A stretch of DNA of 64,000 bases, from the NCBI RefSeq assembly GCF_014280435.1, contig NZ_CP060388.1, forward strand, positions 4,124,001-4,188,000, written 5' to 3'. Both the position numbers and the translations under genes were made by a program. Under the pieces are notes generated by a model. It did no database searches. It was not told the origin of the DNA and worked only from the letters and a program-made list of their open reading frames with translations. Within the stretch, counting starts at the first letter, position 1, and every line of letters starts with the position of its first letter. The stretch is from Sphingobium sp. KCTC 72723 (GTDB lineage Bacteria > Pseudomonadota > Alphaproteobacteria > Sphingomonadales > Sphingomonadaceae). Shown piece by piece: positions 45,546 through 54,856 of this stretch.

Positions 45546-45971
45546 TCATTTGAACGCGGCGATACATTCCACTTCCAGCGGCGCGCCCAGTGCCAGCCCG
45601 TCCGCGCCGAACGCGCTGCGGGCGGGCAGGCGGTGTCCCTTGAAATAGGGCAGATAGGCGGCGTTGAAACGGGGCCAGTCGGCCATGTCGTCCAGCATTA
45701 CAGTGCATTTGACGATGTGGCCAAAGCCCAGGCCATTATCCTTCAATATCTTGCCGATCGAATCCATCGCGCCCCGGACGGCGGCGTCGAACCCGTCCTT
45801 ATGCGCGTCCATCCCCTGCGGCACCTGCCCGATCTGGCCGGACATATAGAGCGTGTCGCCCACGCGGACGGCGGGGGAGAAGGGCAGGCTGGCAGGCATC
45901 GGCTGGGGCGCGGGCTGGGCCAGGGCGGGCGTGGCGGTCAGCAACAGGGCGAGCAGAAGGGGGAGCTTCAT
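45546..45971 (-). CDS. Exported RidA-family protein
   Basis: The 141-residue product has a Sec signal (MKLPLLLALLLTATPALAQ) and a RidA fold: FSPAVRVGDTLYMSGQIGQV, AAVRGAMDSIGKILKDNGLG and the C-terminal ARSAFGADGLALGAPLEVEC with the conserved arginine. Cytosolic RidA hydrolyses reactive enamine/imine intermediates made by PLP enzymes. This one appears periplasmic and follows two exported PLP enzymes with a 17-base gap, which suggests that it clears imines there. Confidence 0.9.
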   Translation of the reverse strand: MKLPLLLALLLTATPALAQPAPQPMPASLPFSPAVRVGDTLYMSGQIGQVPQGMDAHKDGFDAAVRGAMDSIGKILKDNGLGFGHIVKCTVMLDDMADWPRFNAAYLPYFKGHRLPARSAFGADGLALGAPLEVECIAAFK

Positions 45972-45988
45972 GGATATTCTCCTGTTTC

Positions 45989-47254
45989 TCAGGCGCGGGG
46001 GAGGGTGTTGAGCAACCGCTCCACATCCCTGCCATCGTTGAACACCGATGGCGATATGCGCAGATGATGGTCGTGCAGCGACAGGCGCACGCCCGCCTTT
46101 GCGAGCGGCGCGGCGAGGCGCGTCTTGGCGTCGGGCAGCAGCGCCGTGAGTAGCGGCGCAGTGGTGCCGGGCGGGGTGATGAGGACATAGCCCTTTGCGC
46201 GCAACCCTTCGCGCAATTCGCCGATCAATGCCTGCGCATGGCGCTGGATCGCGGCGACGCCGAGCGATGCGATATAATCCATCGCATGGTCGAGCGCGGC
46301 GGTAATCCCCTGCGCATAGGTGCCGGTGCCGAAATGGCCGAGCGTGCCGGGGCGCACACTGTAGCTGGTCGGGGCATCGCCCGGCGGGTCCATCGGAAAG
46401 ACATGGGTTTGCGGCGGCGACAGGCCGATACCCGGCGGCGCACCGGGGGCAGCAAAGCCATAATAGCCATATTCGCTGCGCGGCAGGGCATCCAGCACGC
46501 CGCGCCGGGCATAGAGGAAGCCAAGCCCGAAATCGCCCATCAGCCATTTATAGGTGGCGCAGGCGGCGAAATCGACCCCGCTGGCGTGCAGGTCCACCGG
46601 CACCGCGCCCGCCGCATGGATGATGTCGGCATAGACCAGCGCGCCGGCGGCGTGCGCGATGTCGCACACGGTTTTTAGGTCATGCTGGAAGCCATTATAG
46701 GTGGAGACGAGCGACAGGCTGACCAATGTCGTGCCGGGTGTGATGGCGCGGGCCATGTCCTCGATGGCGATGCGGCCGTCGCGCGCCTGAACCCAGGCGA
46801 CGTCCACGCCCTGTTTTGCCATTTCCTGATACATGGGGAAGGCGGCGTAGAAATGGAGCGTATCGGTGACGACCCGGCCTCTGTTGGCCGGGAAGCCCAG
46901 CGCGCGCAGCACCGCTTGCTCGCCCATGGTGGTGGACTGGACCCAGGTGACTTCGTCCGGGGCCGCGCCGACCAATGCCGCGAATTTGGCGATCAGCTTC
47001 GCGCGGTCCACCGGCGGCCGGGCCATGGCGAAGGGATCGAGCGTGCGGGCGGCGACATAGGCGTCCATCGCGGCGCGCGCGCCCAGGCTGATCGGATGAG
47101 TCGATGCGCTGTCGAAATAGGCGAGCGGGGTGGCGGCGAAGCTGGCCTTGTCGGGCAGGGACGGGGCAGAGGCCGGAGTCGCCGCACGGGCCGCCTGCGC
47201 CGCCAGCGGCAGCGCGACTGCCGCGCCCAGCGCCTGACGACGGCTCAGCGTCAT
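45989..47254 (-). CDS. Tat-exported class V aminotransferase-fold PLP enzyme
   Basis: The 421-residue protein starts MTLSRRQALGAAVALPLAAQ, a twin-arginine signal. The fold of class V aminotransferases/cysteine desulfurases follows: FAALVGAAPDEVTWVQSTTM, VSLSLVSTYNGFQHDLKTVC, ALVYADIIHAAGAVPVDLHA and the PLP lysine in FAACATYKWLMGDFGLGFLY. Export by Tat fits folding and PLP loading in the cytoplasm. Its ATG overlaps the stop of the upstream aminotransferase gene (ATGA). The nearest known theme is PvdN-like periplasmic PLP enzymes; the substrate is unknown. Confidence 0.9.
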   Translation of the reverse strand: MTLSRRQALGAAVALPLAAQAARAATPASAPSLPDKASFAATPLAYFDSASTHPISLGARAAMDAYVAARTLDPFAMARPPVDRAKLIAKFAALVGAAPDEVTWVQSTTMGEQAVLRALGFPANRGRVVTDTLHFYAAFPMYQEMAKQGVDVAWVQARDGRIAIEDMARAITPGTTLVSLSLVSTYNGFQHDLKTVCDIAHAAGALVYADIIHAAGAVPVDLHASGVDFAACATYKWLMGDFGLGFLYARRGVLDALPRSEYGYYGFAAPGAPPGIGLSPPQTHVFPMDPPGDAPTSYSVRPGTLGHFGTGTYAQGITAALDHAMDYIASLGVAAIQRHAQALIGELREGLRAKGYVLITPPGTTAPLLTALLPDAKTRLAAPLAKAGVRLSLHDHHLRISPSVFNDGRDVERLLNTLPRA

Positions 47255-48387
47255 GCCAGAATCTTGATGAAGGCGGCCTTGAACGCCTGCATTTCGGCGG
47301 GTGTGCCAAAGGAGACGCGGACCCAGTCGTCCATATGTTTGCGCGGGCCGCCGATGAAGATTTTCTGCGCGGCAAGCGCGGCGGTGACGTCCGCGCCGGG
47401 GCGGTCGACATGGATCATCGCAAAGCTCGCCTCGCCGGGCAGATAGCGCATCCCGCGCGCGGCGAGCCAGGCGTAGAGATCGTCGCGCACGGCCTTGTTC
47501 GCGGCCTTGCGGCTGGTGAGCAGCGTGGGGTCCAGCAGGCTGGCTTCCGCCGCGATCACGGCGGGCATCGGCGTGATGTTGGTGCCGTAACGGGCCATGC
47601 CGTCGAGCAGATCCTTGCGCCCGGCAATCAGGCCGCAGCGCAATCCTGCTAGGCCGTAAATCTTGGAGAAAGTGCGCGTCACCAGCACGTCCGCGCCCCT
47701 GGCGACCAGATCGAGGCAGGAGGTTGCGTCGCTGAAATGAATATAGGCTTCGTCGATCAGCAGGATTGCGCCCTTGGGCTTGTTGGCCAGCAGCCAGTCG
47801 ATATCGGCGCGGGTCGTGACAAGGCCGGTGGGGTTGTTGGGGTTGCACAGATAATAGACGCCTGCGTCCGGCGCAGCGGCCAGCAATGTGCGCGGGTCGG
47901 CGGCGAAATCGCCCGATAATGGCACCGCGACCGACCGGGTGATGCTCTGGTCGTTCAGGCCCAGAAAGCCCTGATCGAAGGTCGGTTCGAAATAGGCGAT
48001 CGGGCGGTCGGGCGTGGAATAGGTCAGCGCGACCGAACGGAGCGGCATGAAGGAACCGGGATGAACCTGAACCTGATCGGGCATCAGGCCGTTCTGCCGC
48101 GCGAACAGGCTTTCCAGTTGCCCGGCAAAGGCCATGCCATAGCGCCCCGATAATGGCGGCAGTTGCGCCAGCGCCGCGAGCGCGGCGGGGCAGGGACCGA
48201 CGGGATGTTCGTTGCTGTTGAGGAAGATGCCGTCGCTCAGCGTGGCGACCATGCCCGCCGGGTCGTCGGGCAATGCGACCTTGCGCCCGCGCTGGGCCAA
48301 AGCAGGTGTCGCAGCGGCAATCGACGTGGCCGCCACCGCCCCGCGCATCAGCATCCGGCGGGACATTATGTCAGGCAATCGGCTCAT
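47251..48387 (-). CDS. Tat-exported class I/II aminotransferase (HisC-like)
   Basis: The 378-residue protein has a twin-arginine signal (SRRMLMRGAVAATSIAAATP). The fold-type I domain has FLNSNEHPVGPCPAALAALA, VYYLCNPNNPTGLVTTRADI, ILLIDEAYIHFSDA and the PLP lysine in VTRTFSKIYGLAGLRCGLIA. It resembles histidinol-phosphate aminotransferase, but the export signal argues against a role in histidine synthesis. GGAGGGGA lies upstream of the ATG at 48387. A strong hairpin separates it from the receptor gene. Confidence 0.92.
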   Translation of the reverse strand: MSRLPDIMSRRMLMRGAVAATSIAAATPALAQRGRKVALPDDPAGMVATLSDGIFLNSNEHPVGPCPAALAALAQLPPLSGRYGMAFAGQLESLFARQNGLMPDQVQVHPGSFMPLRSVALTYSTPDRPIAYFEPTFDQGFLGLNDQSITRSVAVPLSGDFAADPRTLLAAAPDAGVYYLCNPNNPTGLVTTRADIDWLLANKPKGAILLIDEAYIHFSDATSCLDLVARGADVLVTRTFSKIYGLAGLRCGLIAGRKDLLDGMARYGTNITPMPAVIAAEASLLDPTLLTSRKAANKAVRDDLYAWLAARGMRYLPGEASFAMIHVDRPGADVTAALAAQKIFIGGPRKHMDDWVRVSFGTPAEMQAFKAAFIKILA

Positions 48388-48407
48388 GCAGTCCCCTCCA
48401 TAGGAAA

Positions 48408-48440
48408 AGGGCCGGTTCGTTTCCGAACCGGCCCTCCTTC
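48408..48440 (-). terminator. Hairpin between the TonB receptor and aminotransferase genes
   Basis: GGGCCGGTTCG and CGAACCGGCCC form an 11-bp perfect stem around TTTC (about 48408-48433), with CTCCTT beside it. Read in the minus direction it lies just after the receptor stop at 48451. It may terminate most receptor transcripts or set the ratio of receptor to enzymes. Confidence 0.65.
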
Positions 48441-48450
48441 GTGACGTAGA

Positions 48451-51069
48451 TTAGAATTTGAAGTCGATACGCGCGTAATAATAGCCGCCTGCCGTGCCGT
48501 AGGGGCCATGGCCATAGGGGCTGTTATAGGAACCAGCGCCGTTTTGGTATGGCGACACGCCGGGATTGACGACAACCCCCGTGCCGGTCACCAGCTTGGG
48601 CACTTCGGGAACCTTGTCGAACAGGTTGTTCGCACCAATCGAGAAGGTCACATTGTCGGTGAAGTCGTAACCGACTTCCAGATCGGTGATGATCGCCGAT
48701 TTGACCACGCCGTTGAAGTAGAGCTGGTTGGCATTGACGCCATTGACCAGCGCCCCGTCGGCGATCAGGAAGCCGCCGCTAGGCACCACGCCGCTGCCCA
48801 CGCCCGGACGCACAAGGATGCTGGTCTTGGCATAGAGGGTTTCGCGCAGATTGACGGTCAGCCTGTCTGCCTTGAGCAGCGCACCGAAGCCGACCTTATA
48901 TTTGGGCGTCGTGTCTTCGATATTGCTTTCCGACGCCGCGTTGAACAGCGGATATCCGACCTTGTTGTTGGTGATCTTCGTCTTGTTATAGTTGCCGTTC
49001 ACCGACAGGTTCAGCGAGCCAAAGCCCAGTGAAACCGGATAGGCGATGGAGAAGTCCACGCCCGTCGTCTTGGTGTCGATACCGTTGGTGAAGCTTTGCA
49101 CACCCACGGTCTGGAGCGCAGTGTCGAGGACGATGCCCGCAGCGGCAAGAGCGCTGAAGATCGCGGCGGCGCCGGGCTGGACCACGCCACCCTGAACGGC
49201 GTTACGCGACGCGGTAGCAGCAATACGATCCTTGATCTTGATCATATAGGCATCGACCGTGATCGCCAGCTTTGGCACCGGACGCATAACGATACCGGCC
49301 GAGAAGTTCTTCGATTTTTCCGGGCCGAGTGGGCCAAAGCCCAGCAGCGCGGCGGCCGGGGTGCCGGCGGGCAGCTGTGCCACCGCGCTGGTCGGCCCCA
49401 CGTTGATCGTCGAATATTTCTGTTCGGCCAGTGTTGGAGCGCGGAAGCCGGTGCTGGCCGTGCCGCGAATTGCGAAAGCATCCGAGAAATCGTAGCGGGT
49501 CGTGATCTTGCCGATCAGCGTATCGCCAAAATCGGTATAGTCTTCATAACGCCCGGCAAGATCGACGCTCCAGCCTTCGACCGGCTCGGCGATGAAGTTG
49601 ATATAGCCAGCCTTCGAACTACGGTTGAACTTGCCTGCGTCGGTGTTCTTGTAACCGGGGAAGGATTGCACGCCGGTCTTGTAGGTCGAGTAGAAATCGC
49701 CCTGGACGATTTCATAGGTGTCCTTGCGATATTCGCCGCCGAAAGCGAAGGTCAGGGGCGACGCCATGCCCGCGTCAAATTCCTTGCGGATGTCGGCGGT
49801 GACCGTGGTCTGGCTCAGGCGGAAGCCACCGTCATACGCCTTGTCAGGCGTATTGGGGACGCCCACGCCCAGCCGGGCTGCGGCAAAGCTTTCCTGCCAC
49901 ACTTCGCGATGCGCGGAATTTTCGGTCCAGATGTCGTTCTTCTGATGCCCGTAGCTGGTGCTGAGATCATAGTTCCAGCCGCCGCCGACTTCACCCTTGG
50001 CACCGACGGTGAAGCTATACTCATCCTCGATCACATGCTGCAACGGGACCATGCCGAACGTGCCGGTGTCGCTGTAGCAGATGTTGGGGTCATAAGCGGC
50101 GGTGGTGACTGCGCCGCCAAGGTTGCCGGTTTCGTAGCAGATGCGCTTGGGATGACGATAACCCTGCTTGGCCCAGCCTTCGCGGCGGGCGACATCGCCA
50201 AAGGCATAGACTTCAACGCCACCGAAATCATAGCCTGCGTTGACGAACAGCAGGTTGAGTTCGGTCTTGGGCTGGCCGCCGTTGATGTTGGCGAGCGCGT
50301 CGCCGGTCAGGTTGGACCATTGCGCCGGTGCGTTGGGCTGAAGCGTGCCGTCGGCCTTCGTCACCTGAACCTGGCCGTCGCCCAGCGTGGTATAATCCTG
50401 ACGGCGATGGAACAGGCTGATGTTCATGAAGCCGTCTTCGCCCAGCTTCACGCCATAATTGCCGGAGATGGAGAAGAGTTCGCCCTGGCTGTCATAATGC
50501 TGACCGCCGGTAATCTTGATCGAACCGCCTTCGGCATCATCCTTGAGGATGAAGTTGATAACGCCTGCGATGGCGTCGGTGCCGTAAACGGCTGCTGCGC
50601 CTTCCTGAAATACTTCGACCTGCTTGACCGAATCTGGCGGGATCAGGTCGATGCTGGGCGCGGCCGAGCCGGAGAAGGCACCCAGAACCTGAAGGATGCC
50701 ATTGCCGTGGCGACGCTTGCCATTGACCAGAACCAGCGTGTGGTTGGGTGACAGGCCGCGCAGGCGGGCGGATAGCGAGAAGCTGGAAAGGTCAGTACCC
50801 TGCGTCTGCGCCGTGAAGGACGGAACGATCTGGGTCAGTACCTGGTTAAGGTTGGGCTGGCCGACATGGGCGATGGCATCTTCGCCCAACACCTGGATGG
50901 GCGCTGCGCTGTCGGCGGCCTGCATACCCACGGCGCGCGTGCCGGTGACGATGATCGCGGTGCCTTCATCGACCTGCGGTGCTTCCTGCGGCACTTCTTG
51001 CGCGATGGCGCAGGCCGACCAGGACGATGCCAGGATCAAGGAAAGTTTCAGTGCGGAAAAGCGTGTCAT
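48451..51069 (-). CDS. TonB-dependent outer membrane receptor
   Basis: The 872-residue protein has a signal peptide (LSLILASSWSACAIAQ) and a TonB-box-like stretch (GTAIIVTGTRA). The plug domain follows (LNQVLTQIVPSFTAQTQGTD, LVLVNGKRRHGNGILQVLG, EVFQEGAAAVYGTDAIAGVI). A long beta barrel ends YYYARIDFKF with the terminal Phe. The ligand is unknown; this group includes transporters for peptides, sugars and siderophores. Its genomic link to exported PLP enzymes suggests an amine or amino-acid derivative. About 200 bases of upstream sequence to 51270 contain no gene. Confidence 0.95.
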   Translation of the reverse strand: MTRFSALKLSLILASSWSACAIAQEVPQEAPQVDEGTAIIVTGTRAVGMQAADSAAPIQVLGEDAIAHVGQPNLNQVLTQIVPSFTAQTQGTDLSSFSLSARLRGLSPNHTLVLVNGKRRHGNGILQVLGAFSGSAAPSIDLIPPDSVKQVEVFQEGAAAVYGTDAIAGVINFILKDDAEGGSIKITGGQHYDSQGELFSISGNYGVKLGEDGFMNISLFHRRQDYTTLGDGQVQVTKADGTLQPNAPAQWSNLTGDALANINGGQPKTELNLLFVNAGYDFGGVEVYAFGDVARREGWAKQGYRHPKRICYETGNLGGAVTTAAYDPNICYSDTGTFGMVPLQHVIEDEYSFTVGAKGEVGGGWNYDLSTSYGHQKNDIWTENSAHREVWQESFAAARLGVGVPNTPDKAYDGGFRLSQTTVTADIRKEFDAGMASPLTFAFGGEYRKDTYEIVQGDFYSTYKTGVQSFPGYKNTDAGKFNRSSKAGYINFIAEPVEGWSVDLAGRYEDYTDFGDTLIGKITTRYDFSDAFAIRGTASTGFRAPTLAEQKYSTINVGPTSAVAQLPAGTPAAALLGFGPLGPEKSKNFSAGIVMRPVPKLAITVDAYMIKIKDRIAATASRNAVQGGVVQPGAAAIFSALAAAGIVLDTALQTVGVQSFTNGIDTKTTGVDFSIAYPVSLGFGSLNLSVNGNYNKTKITNNKVGYPLFNAASESNIEDTTPKYKVGFGALLKADRLTVNLRETLYAKTSILVRPGVGSGVVPSGGFLIADGALVNGVNANQLYFNGVVKSAIITDLEVGYDFTDNVTFSIGANNLFDKVPEVPKLVTGTGVVVNPGVSPYQNGAGSYNSPYGHGPYGTAGGYYYARIDFKF

Positions 51070-51270
51070 TCATGCCCCCTGTTCAATATCTTTTGATGAC
51101 AAGGGGATGGACGAAGCTGAAACGCGAAGCCGCTAGTGCGCTGCACAAAATTTGAAATATTTTTGGTTTAGGCGATCATCGCGGTAGCAGAAATGGCCAG
51201 TTGCCCGATAAAGGCGTCATGGTGCGCCGCATCATATATGCAGCGCACCCGATATAGACAGCGTGCAGGG

Positions 51271-51870
51271 TCAGGATGCCATCGCCGCGTCGATCAGCGC
51301 CTTGGCCTCTGCGCCTTCCCAATCCATCGCGCCGATCACTCGCACCATTTCCTTGCCCTGCGCGTCATACAGGACGGTTGTAGGCAACAGGCCAGTGGCA
51401 TAGTCGAAGCCGAAATGATTTTCAGGGTCGGCCCAGCCTTTCAAATGGGGCAGATCATGTTTGGCGAAGAAGGGTTTGACGGCCTTTTCGCCCTGCGTAT
51501 CCTGAGAAATGGTCAGCACGGCCAGCCCCTTTGGCCCATAGGTCGCGGCGATCCGGTCGAGCGTGGGCATTTCCGCGACGCAGGGGGTACACCATGTGGC
51601 CCACAGGTTGACCAGCATCGGCTTGCCGGCAAAATCCTGCAACGTCGTTTCGCCGCCATCGGGATTCTGGAAGGCAAAGGTCGGCGCGGGCGTCCCCGCC
51701 TTGCTGCGGTCGAGCCTGTAGTTGAACGCGCCATCCTCTTTCGACGCGGCGTTGCCGGACGCGGGAACCTCATCGCTCATGCTCGCATTGGCTTGCCCAG
51801 CGGGCGGGGATTGCCTATCGCAAGCCGCCAGTCCGGCGGTCAGGAGCAGTAACATCAGCGCGCGCGAAAC
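51271..51870 (-). CDS. TlpA-like thiol-disulfide lipoprotein
   Basis: Starting at GTG 51870, the product is about 199 residues with a lipoprotein signal ([17 protein letters not shown], lipobox cysteine 17). The thioredoxin-like TlpA domain has [40 protein letters not shown] and a C-terminal [18 protein letters not shown] is the redox-active pair. It likely reduces disulfides in cytochrome c assembly or other periplasmic proteins. An ATG at 51900 is possible and would overlap the argH start codon. Confidence 0.88.
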   Translation of the reverse strand, partial: VSRALMLLLLTAGLAACDRQSPPAGQANASMSDEVPASGNAASKEDGAFNYRLDRSKAGTPAPTFAFQNPDGGETTLQDFAGKPMLVNLWATWCTPCVAEMPTLDRIAATYGPKGLAVLTISQDTQGEKAVKPFFAKHDLPHLKGWADPENHFGFDYATGLLPTTVLYDAQGKEMVRVIGAMDWEGAEAKALIDAAMAS

Positions 51871-51898
51871 AGGTTCCAAGGGAGAAGGCTCCAACAGC

Positions 51899-53260
51899 AT
51901 GTGGGGTGGCCGGTTCGCCGCCGGCCCGGCGTCTGTGATGCGAGAGATAAATGCCTCCATCCCCTTCGACAAGCGATTGTGGAAACAGGATATCGCCGGG
52001 TCCAAGGCGCATGTCGCGATGCTGGCCAAACAGGGCATCGTCGAGGGCGAGGATGCGCAGGCGATTACCGAGGGGCTGAACCGGGTTGCGGCGGAATATG
52101 AAGCCGACGGCGTGCCGGTCAACATGGACCTGGAAGACATCCATATGGTCACGGAGTCGCGGCTGGCCGAGTTGATCGGCCCGGTCGCGGGGCGGCTGCA
52201 CACCGCGCGCAGCCGTAACGATCAGGTGGCGACCGATTTTCGCCTGTGGGTGCGCGACGCGATGGATGAGGTCGACGCGGGTCTTGCCGGATTGCAGGCC
52301 GCGTTGCTGACGCGGGCCGAGGATCATGCCGACGCAGTGATGCCGGGCTTTACCCATCTGCAATCGGCGCAGCCAGTCACGCTGGGCCATCATCTGATGG
52401 CCTATCATGAAATGATTCGTCGCGACCGCAGCCGCTTTGCCGATGCGCGGGTGCGGATGAACGAATGTCCGCTGGGTGCCGCCGCGCTTGCTGGCACGGG
52501 CTTCCCGATCGACCGGCACGCGACCGCAGCGGCTTTGGGCTTTGCCCGGCCGACCGACAACAGCCTGGACAGCGTATCCGACCGCGACTTCGCGCTCGAT
52601 TATCTGATGGCGGCAACGCAACTGGCGCTGCATCTGTCGCGGCTGGCGGAAGAATTCGTCATCTGGGCCAGCCAGCCCTTCGGCTTTATCAAGCTGCCCG
52701 ACGCCTATTCGACCGGCAGTTCGATCATGCCGCAAAAGCGCAATCCCGATGCTGCCGAACTGGTGCGGGGCCATGCGGGCCGGGTGATGGGTTGCATGAC
52801 CAGCCTGTGCGTCACGATGAAGGGGCTGCCGCTGGCTTATTCCAAGGATATGCAGGACGACAAGCCGCCTGTGTTCGAGGCACATGACCTGATCGGCCTG
52901 TCGATCGCGGCGATGACGGGCATGGTCGAAACCGTGACGTTCCGCACCGACCGGATGCGCGCCCTTGCCGAAAGCGGCTTTGCGACTGCCACGGATCTGG
53001 CCGACTGGTTGGTGCGCGAAGGCAATATTCCCTTCCGCGAGGCGCATCATATTACCGGGCGCGCGGTCGCGGCGGCGGAAAGCGCAGGGGTGCAACTGGC
53101 CGACCTGCCGATCGAGACGCTTCAGGCCATCGACGCGCGGATCGACGATCGTATCTATGCCGTGCTGACGGTCGATGCGTCGGTCGCCAGCCGCCAGAGC
53201 CATGGCGGCACCGCGCCGAGCCAGGTGCGCGCGCGGATCGCGGAAGCGAAAGGAGCATGA
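51899..53260 (+). CDS. argH: Argininosuccinate lyase
   Basis: The 453-residue enzyme starts [20 protein letters not shown]. It has [57 protein letters not shown] and the fumarase-family signature [20 protein letters not shown]. It splits argininosuccinate into arginine and fumarate. AAGGGAGAAGG lies about 10 bases upstream. The start codon overlaps, on the other strand, a possible start of the TlpA-like gene. Confidence 0.96.
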   Translation: MWGGRFAAGPASVMREINASIPFDKRLWKQDIAGSKAHVAMLAKQGIVEGEDAQAITEGLNRVAAEYEADGVPVNMDLEDIHMVTESRLAELIGPVAGRLHTARSRNDQVATDFRLWVRDAMDEVDAGLAGLQAALLTRAEDHADAVMPGFTHLQSAQPVTLGHHLMAYHEMIRRDRSRFADARVRMNECPLGAAALAGTGFPIDRHATAAALGFARPTDNSLDSVSDRDFALDYLMAATQLALHLSRLAEEFVIWASQPFGFIKLPDAYSTGSSIMPQKRNPDAAELVRGHAGRVMGCMTSLCVTMKGLPLAYSKDMQDDKPPVFEAHDLIGLSIAAMTGMVETVTFRTDRMRALAESGFATATDLADWLVREGNIPFREAHHITGRAVAAAESAGVQLADLPIETLQAIDARIDDRIYAVLTVDASVASRQSHGGTAPSQVRARIAEAKGA

Positions 53261-53514
53261 GGATGCGCGGTCTTGTCACGCTGGGGTTCGTCATACTGGC
53301 GCTGTCGGCCTGCGGCGGTCGCCAGCCGTTGAAGCCGGTGAAGGATCAGGCCTTGCCCGCCGTGCCGGTGGGCGCGGCGACTGCGCCAACGGCCATGGAC
53401 CTGATGCAGGCCAGCACCCAGGCCCGGCCGCAACGCAACGTGGAATTGCTGACCCAGTCGCAAAAGCGGCAAGCGGACGAATTTGACCTGCCGCCTGAAA
53501 AAAAGCCAAAATAA
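53257..53514 (+). CDS. Small LptM-like lipoprotein between argH and lysA
   Basis: The 85-residue product has a lipoprotein signal ([20 protein letters not shown], lipobox LSAC). The rest is Pro/Ala-rich and ends [11 protein letters not shown]. Short lipoproteins in this position upstream of lysA are common in proteobacteria (LptM/YifL type). In Escherichia coli, LptM helps mature LptD. Assignment to that function is by position and type only. It overlaps argH by 4 bases (ATGA). Confidence 0.75.
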   Translation: MRMRGLVTLGFVILALSACGGRQPLKPVKDQALPAVPVGAATAPTAMDLMQASTQARPQRNVELLTQSQKRQADEFDLPPEKKPK

Positions 53515-53538
53515 GCAAGAATTGGCGTAAAATCGGAT

Positions 53539-53568
53539 CGTCATTGCTTCGCTGCGCTCGCAATGACG
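53539..53568. repeat. Dispersed palindrome (CERSEA-type) between lipoprotein and lysA
   Basis: CGTCATTGC (53539-53547) and GCAATGACG (53560-53568) form a 9-bp inverted repeat around TTCGCTGCGCTC. Read on the minus strand it yields the well-known HCERSEA translation of a repeat that is very common in alphaproteobacteria. Confidence 0.8.
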
Positions 53569-53590
53569 CACTAAACTACAGGACAAGAAT

Positions 53591-54856
53591 TTGGACCATT
53601 TCGACTATGTGGACGGTGCCATGCAGGTGGAGCAGGTGCCGATGGCGGCGATCGCCGACGCGGTCGGCACGCCGGTCTATATCTATTCCACCGCGACGCT
53701 GGAGCGGCATGTCTCTGTGTTCCGCGCCGGTCTGGCCAGCCTCGACAATCCGCTGATCGCCTTTGCGGTAAAGGCCAACCCCAATGCCGCCGTGCTGGCG
53801 ACGCTGGCGCAGCTGGGTCTGGGCGCGGACGTGGTGTCGGGCGGCGAATTGCTGCGCGCGGTCGCGGCGGGGATTCCTGCCGACCGGATCGTCTTTTCCG
53901 GCGTGGGCAAGACGGCGGACGAAATGCGGCTGGCGCTGGACCATGGCATTTTCCAGTTCAATCTGGAAAGCGAGCCGGAAGCCGAAATGCTGTCGGACGT
54001 CGCACTGTCGATGGGCAGGCGCGCCCCTGTGGCCTATCGCATCAACCCGGATGTCGATGCTGGCACCCATGCCAAGATTTCGACCGGCAAGTCGGAAAAC
54101 AAGTTCGGCATCCCTTATGACCGGGCGCTGGAATCCTATGCCGCCGCGCGCGATCTGCCCGGCCTGGATGTGCAGGGGGTGGCGGTCCATATCGGCAGCC
54201 AGTTGACGGACCTGGCTCCGCTGGAGGCGGCTTTCGTCAAGGTCGGCGCACTGGTCGAGAAGCTGCGGGCGGCGGGGCATGACATTCGCACCGCCGATCT
54301 GGGCGGTGGCCTTGGCGTCCCCTATGATCCCTCGCAACCTTTGCCACCCAGCCCCGCCGATTATGGCGCGATGGTGACGCGCGTGACGCAGGACTGGCCC
54401 GTGCGGCTGATGTTCGAACCGGGCCGGGTGATCGTGGGCAATGCCGGGGCGCTGCTGTCGCGGGTCGTCCGGGTGAAGCAGGGCGCAAAAGCCCCCTTCG
54501 TCATCGTGGACGCGGCCATGAACGACCTGCTGCGTCCCAGCCTTTATGACGCATGGCATGATATTCGCGCCGTTGCGCCCACGGGCGAACGGGCGGCGGC
54601 CAATGTCGTGGGTCCGGTATGCGAGACGGGCGATACCTTTGCCATGCACCGCGATCTGGACGTGGTGCAGGCGGGCGATCTGGTCGCCTTCATGACAGCG
54701 GGCGCCTATGGCGCGACGATGGCGGGGACGTATAACAGCCGCCCGCTGACCCCCGAAGTGCTGGTAACGGGCGACAAATGGGCCGTGGTGCGCGCCCGTC
54801 CACCGATCGAGGCGCTGATCGAGGGTGACACTATTCCCGACTGGCTGGCGCAGTAA
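53591..54856 (+). CDS. lysA: Diaminopimelate decarboxylase
   Basis: The 421-residue PLP enzyme makes lysine from meso-diaminopimelate. It begins at TTG 53591 (MDHFDYVDGAMQVEQVPM); ATG at 53621 is an alternative but would drop conserved N-terminal residues. Motifs include AFAVKANPNAAVLATLAQLG with the PLP lysine, VHIGSQLTDLAPL, DLGGGLGVPYDPSQPLPP and GPVCETGDTFA with the catalytic cysteine. Its stop overlaps the siroheme gene start (TAATG). Confidence 0.96.
   Translation: MDHFDYVDGAMQVEQVPMAAIADAVGTPVYIYSTATLERHVSVFRAGLASLDNPLIAFAVKANPNAAVLATLAQLGLGADVVSGGELLRAVAAGIPADRIVFSGVGKTADEMRLALDHGIFQFNLESEPEAEMLSDVALSMGRRAPVAYRINPDVDAGTHAKISTGKSENKFGIPYDRALESYAAARDLPGLDVQGVAVHIGSQLTDLAPLEAAFVKVGALVEKLRAAGHDIRTADLGGGLGVPYDPSQPLPPSPADYGAMVTRVTQDWPVRLMFEPGRVIVGNAGALLSRVVRVKQGAKAPFVIVDAAMNDLLRPSLYDAWHDIRAVAPTGERAAANVVGPVCETGDTFAMHRDLDVVQAGDLVAFMTAGAYGATMAGTYNSRPLTPEVLVTGDKWAVVRARPPIEALIEGDTIPDWLAQ

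Noticed and set aside
47251..48387. Histidine biosynthesis hisC
   Set aside because: The twin-arginine export signal and neighbours (TonB receptor, exported RidA) do not fit cytosolic histidine synthesis.
51901..52203. N-terminal extension of the TlpA-like frame beyond 51900
   Set aside because: It lies opposite argH and the lipoprotein signal begins only after 51900.
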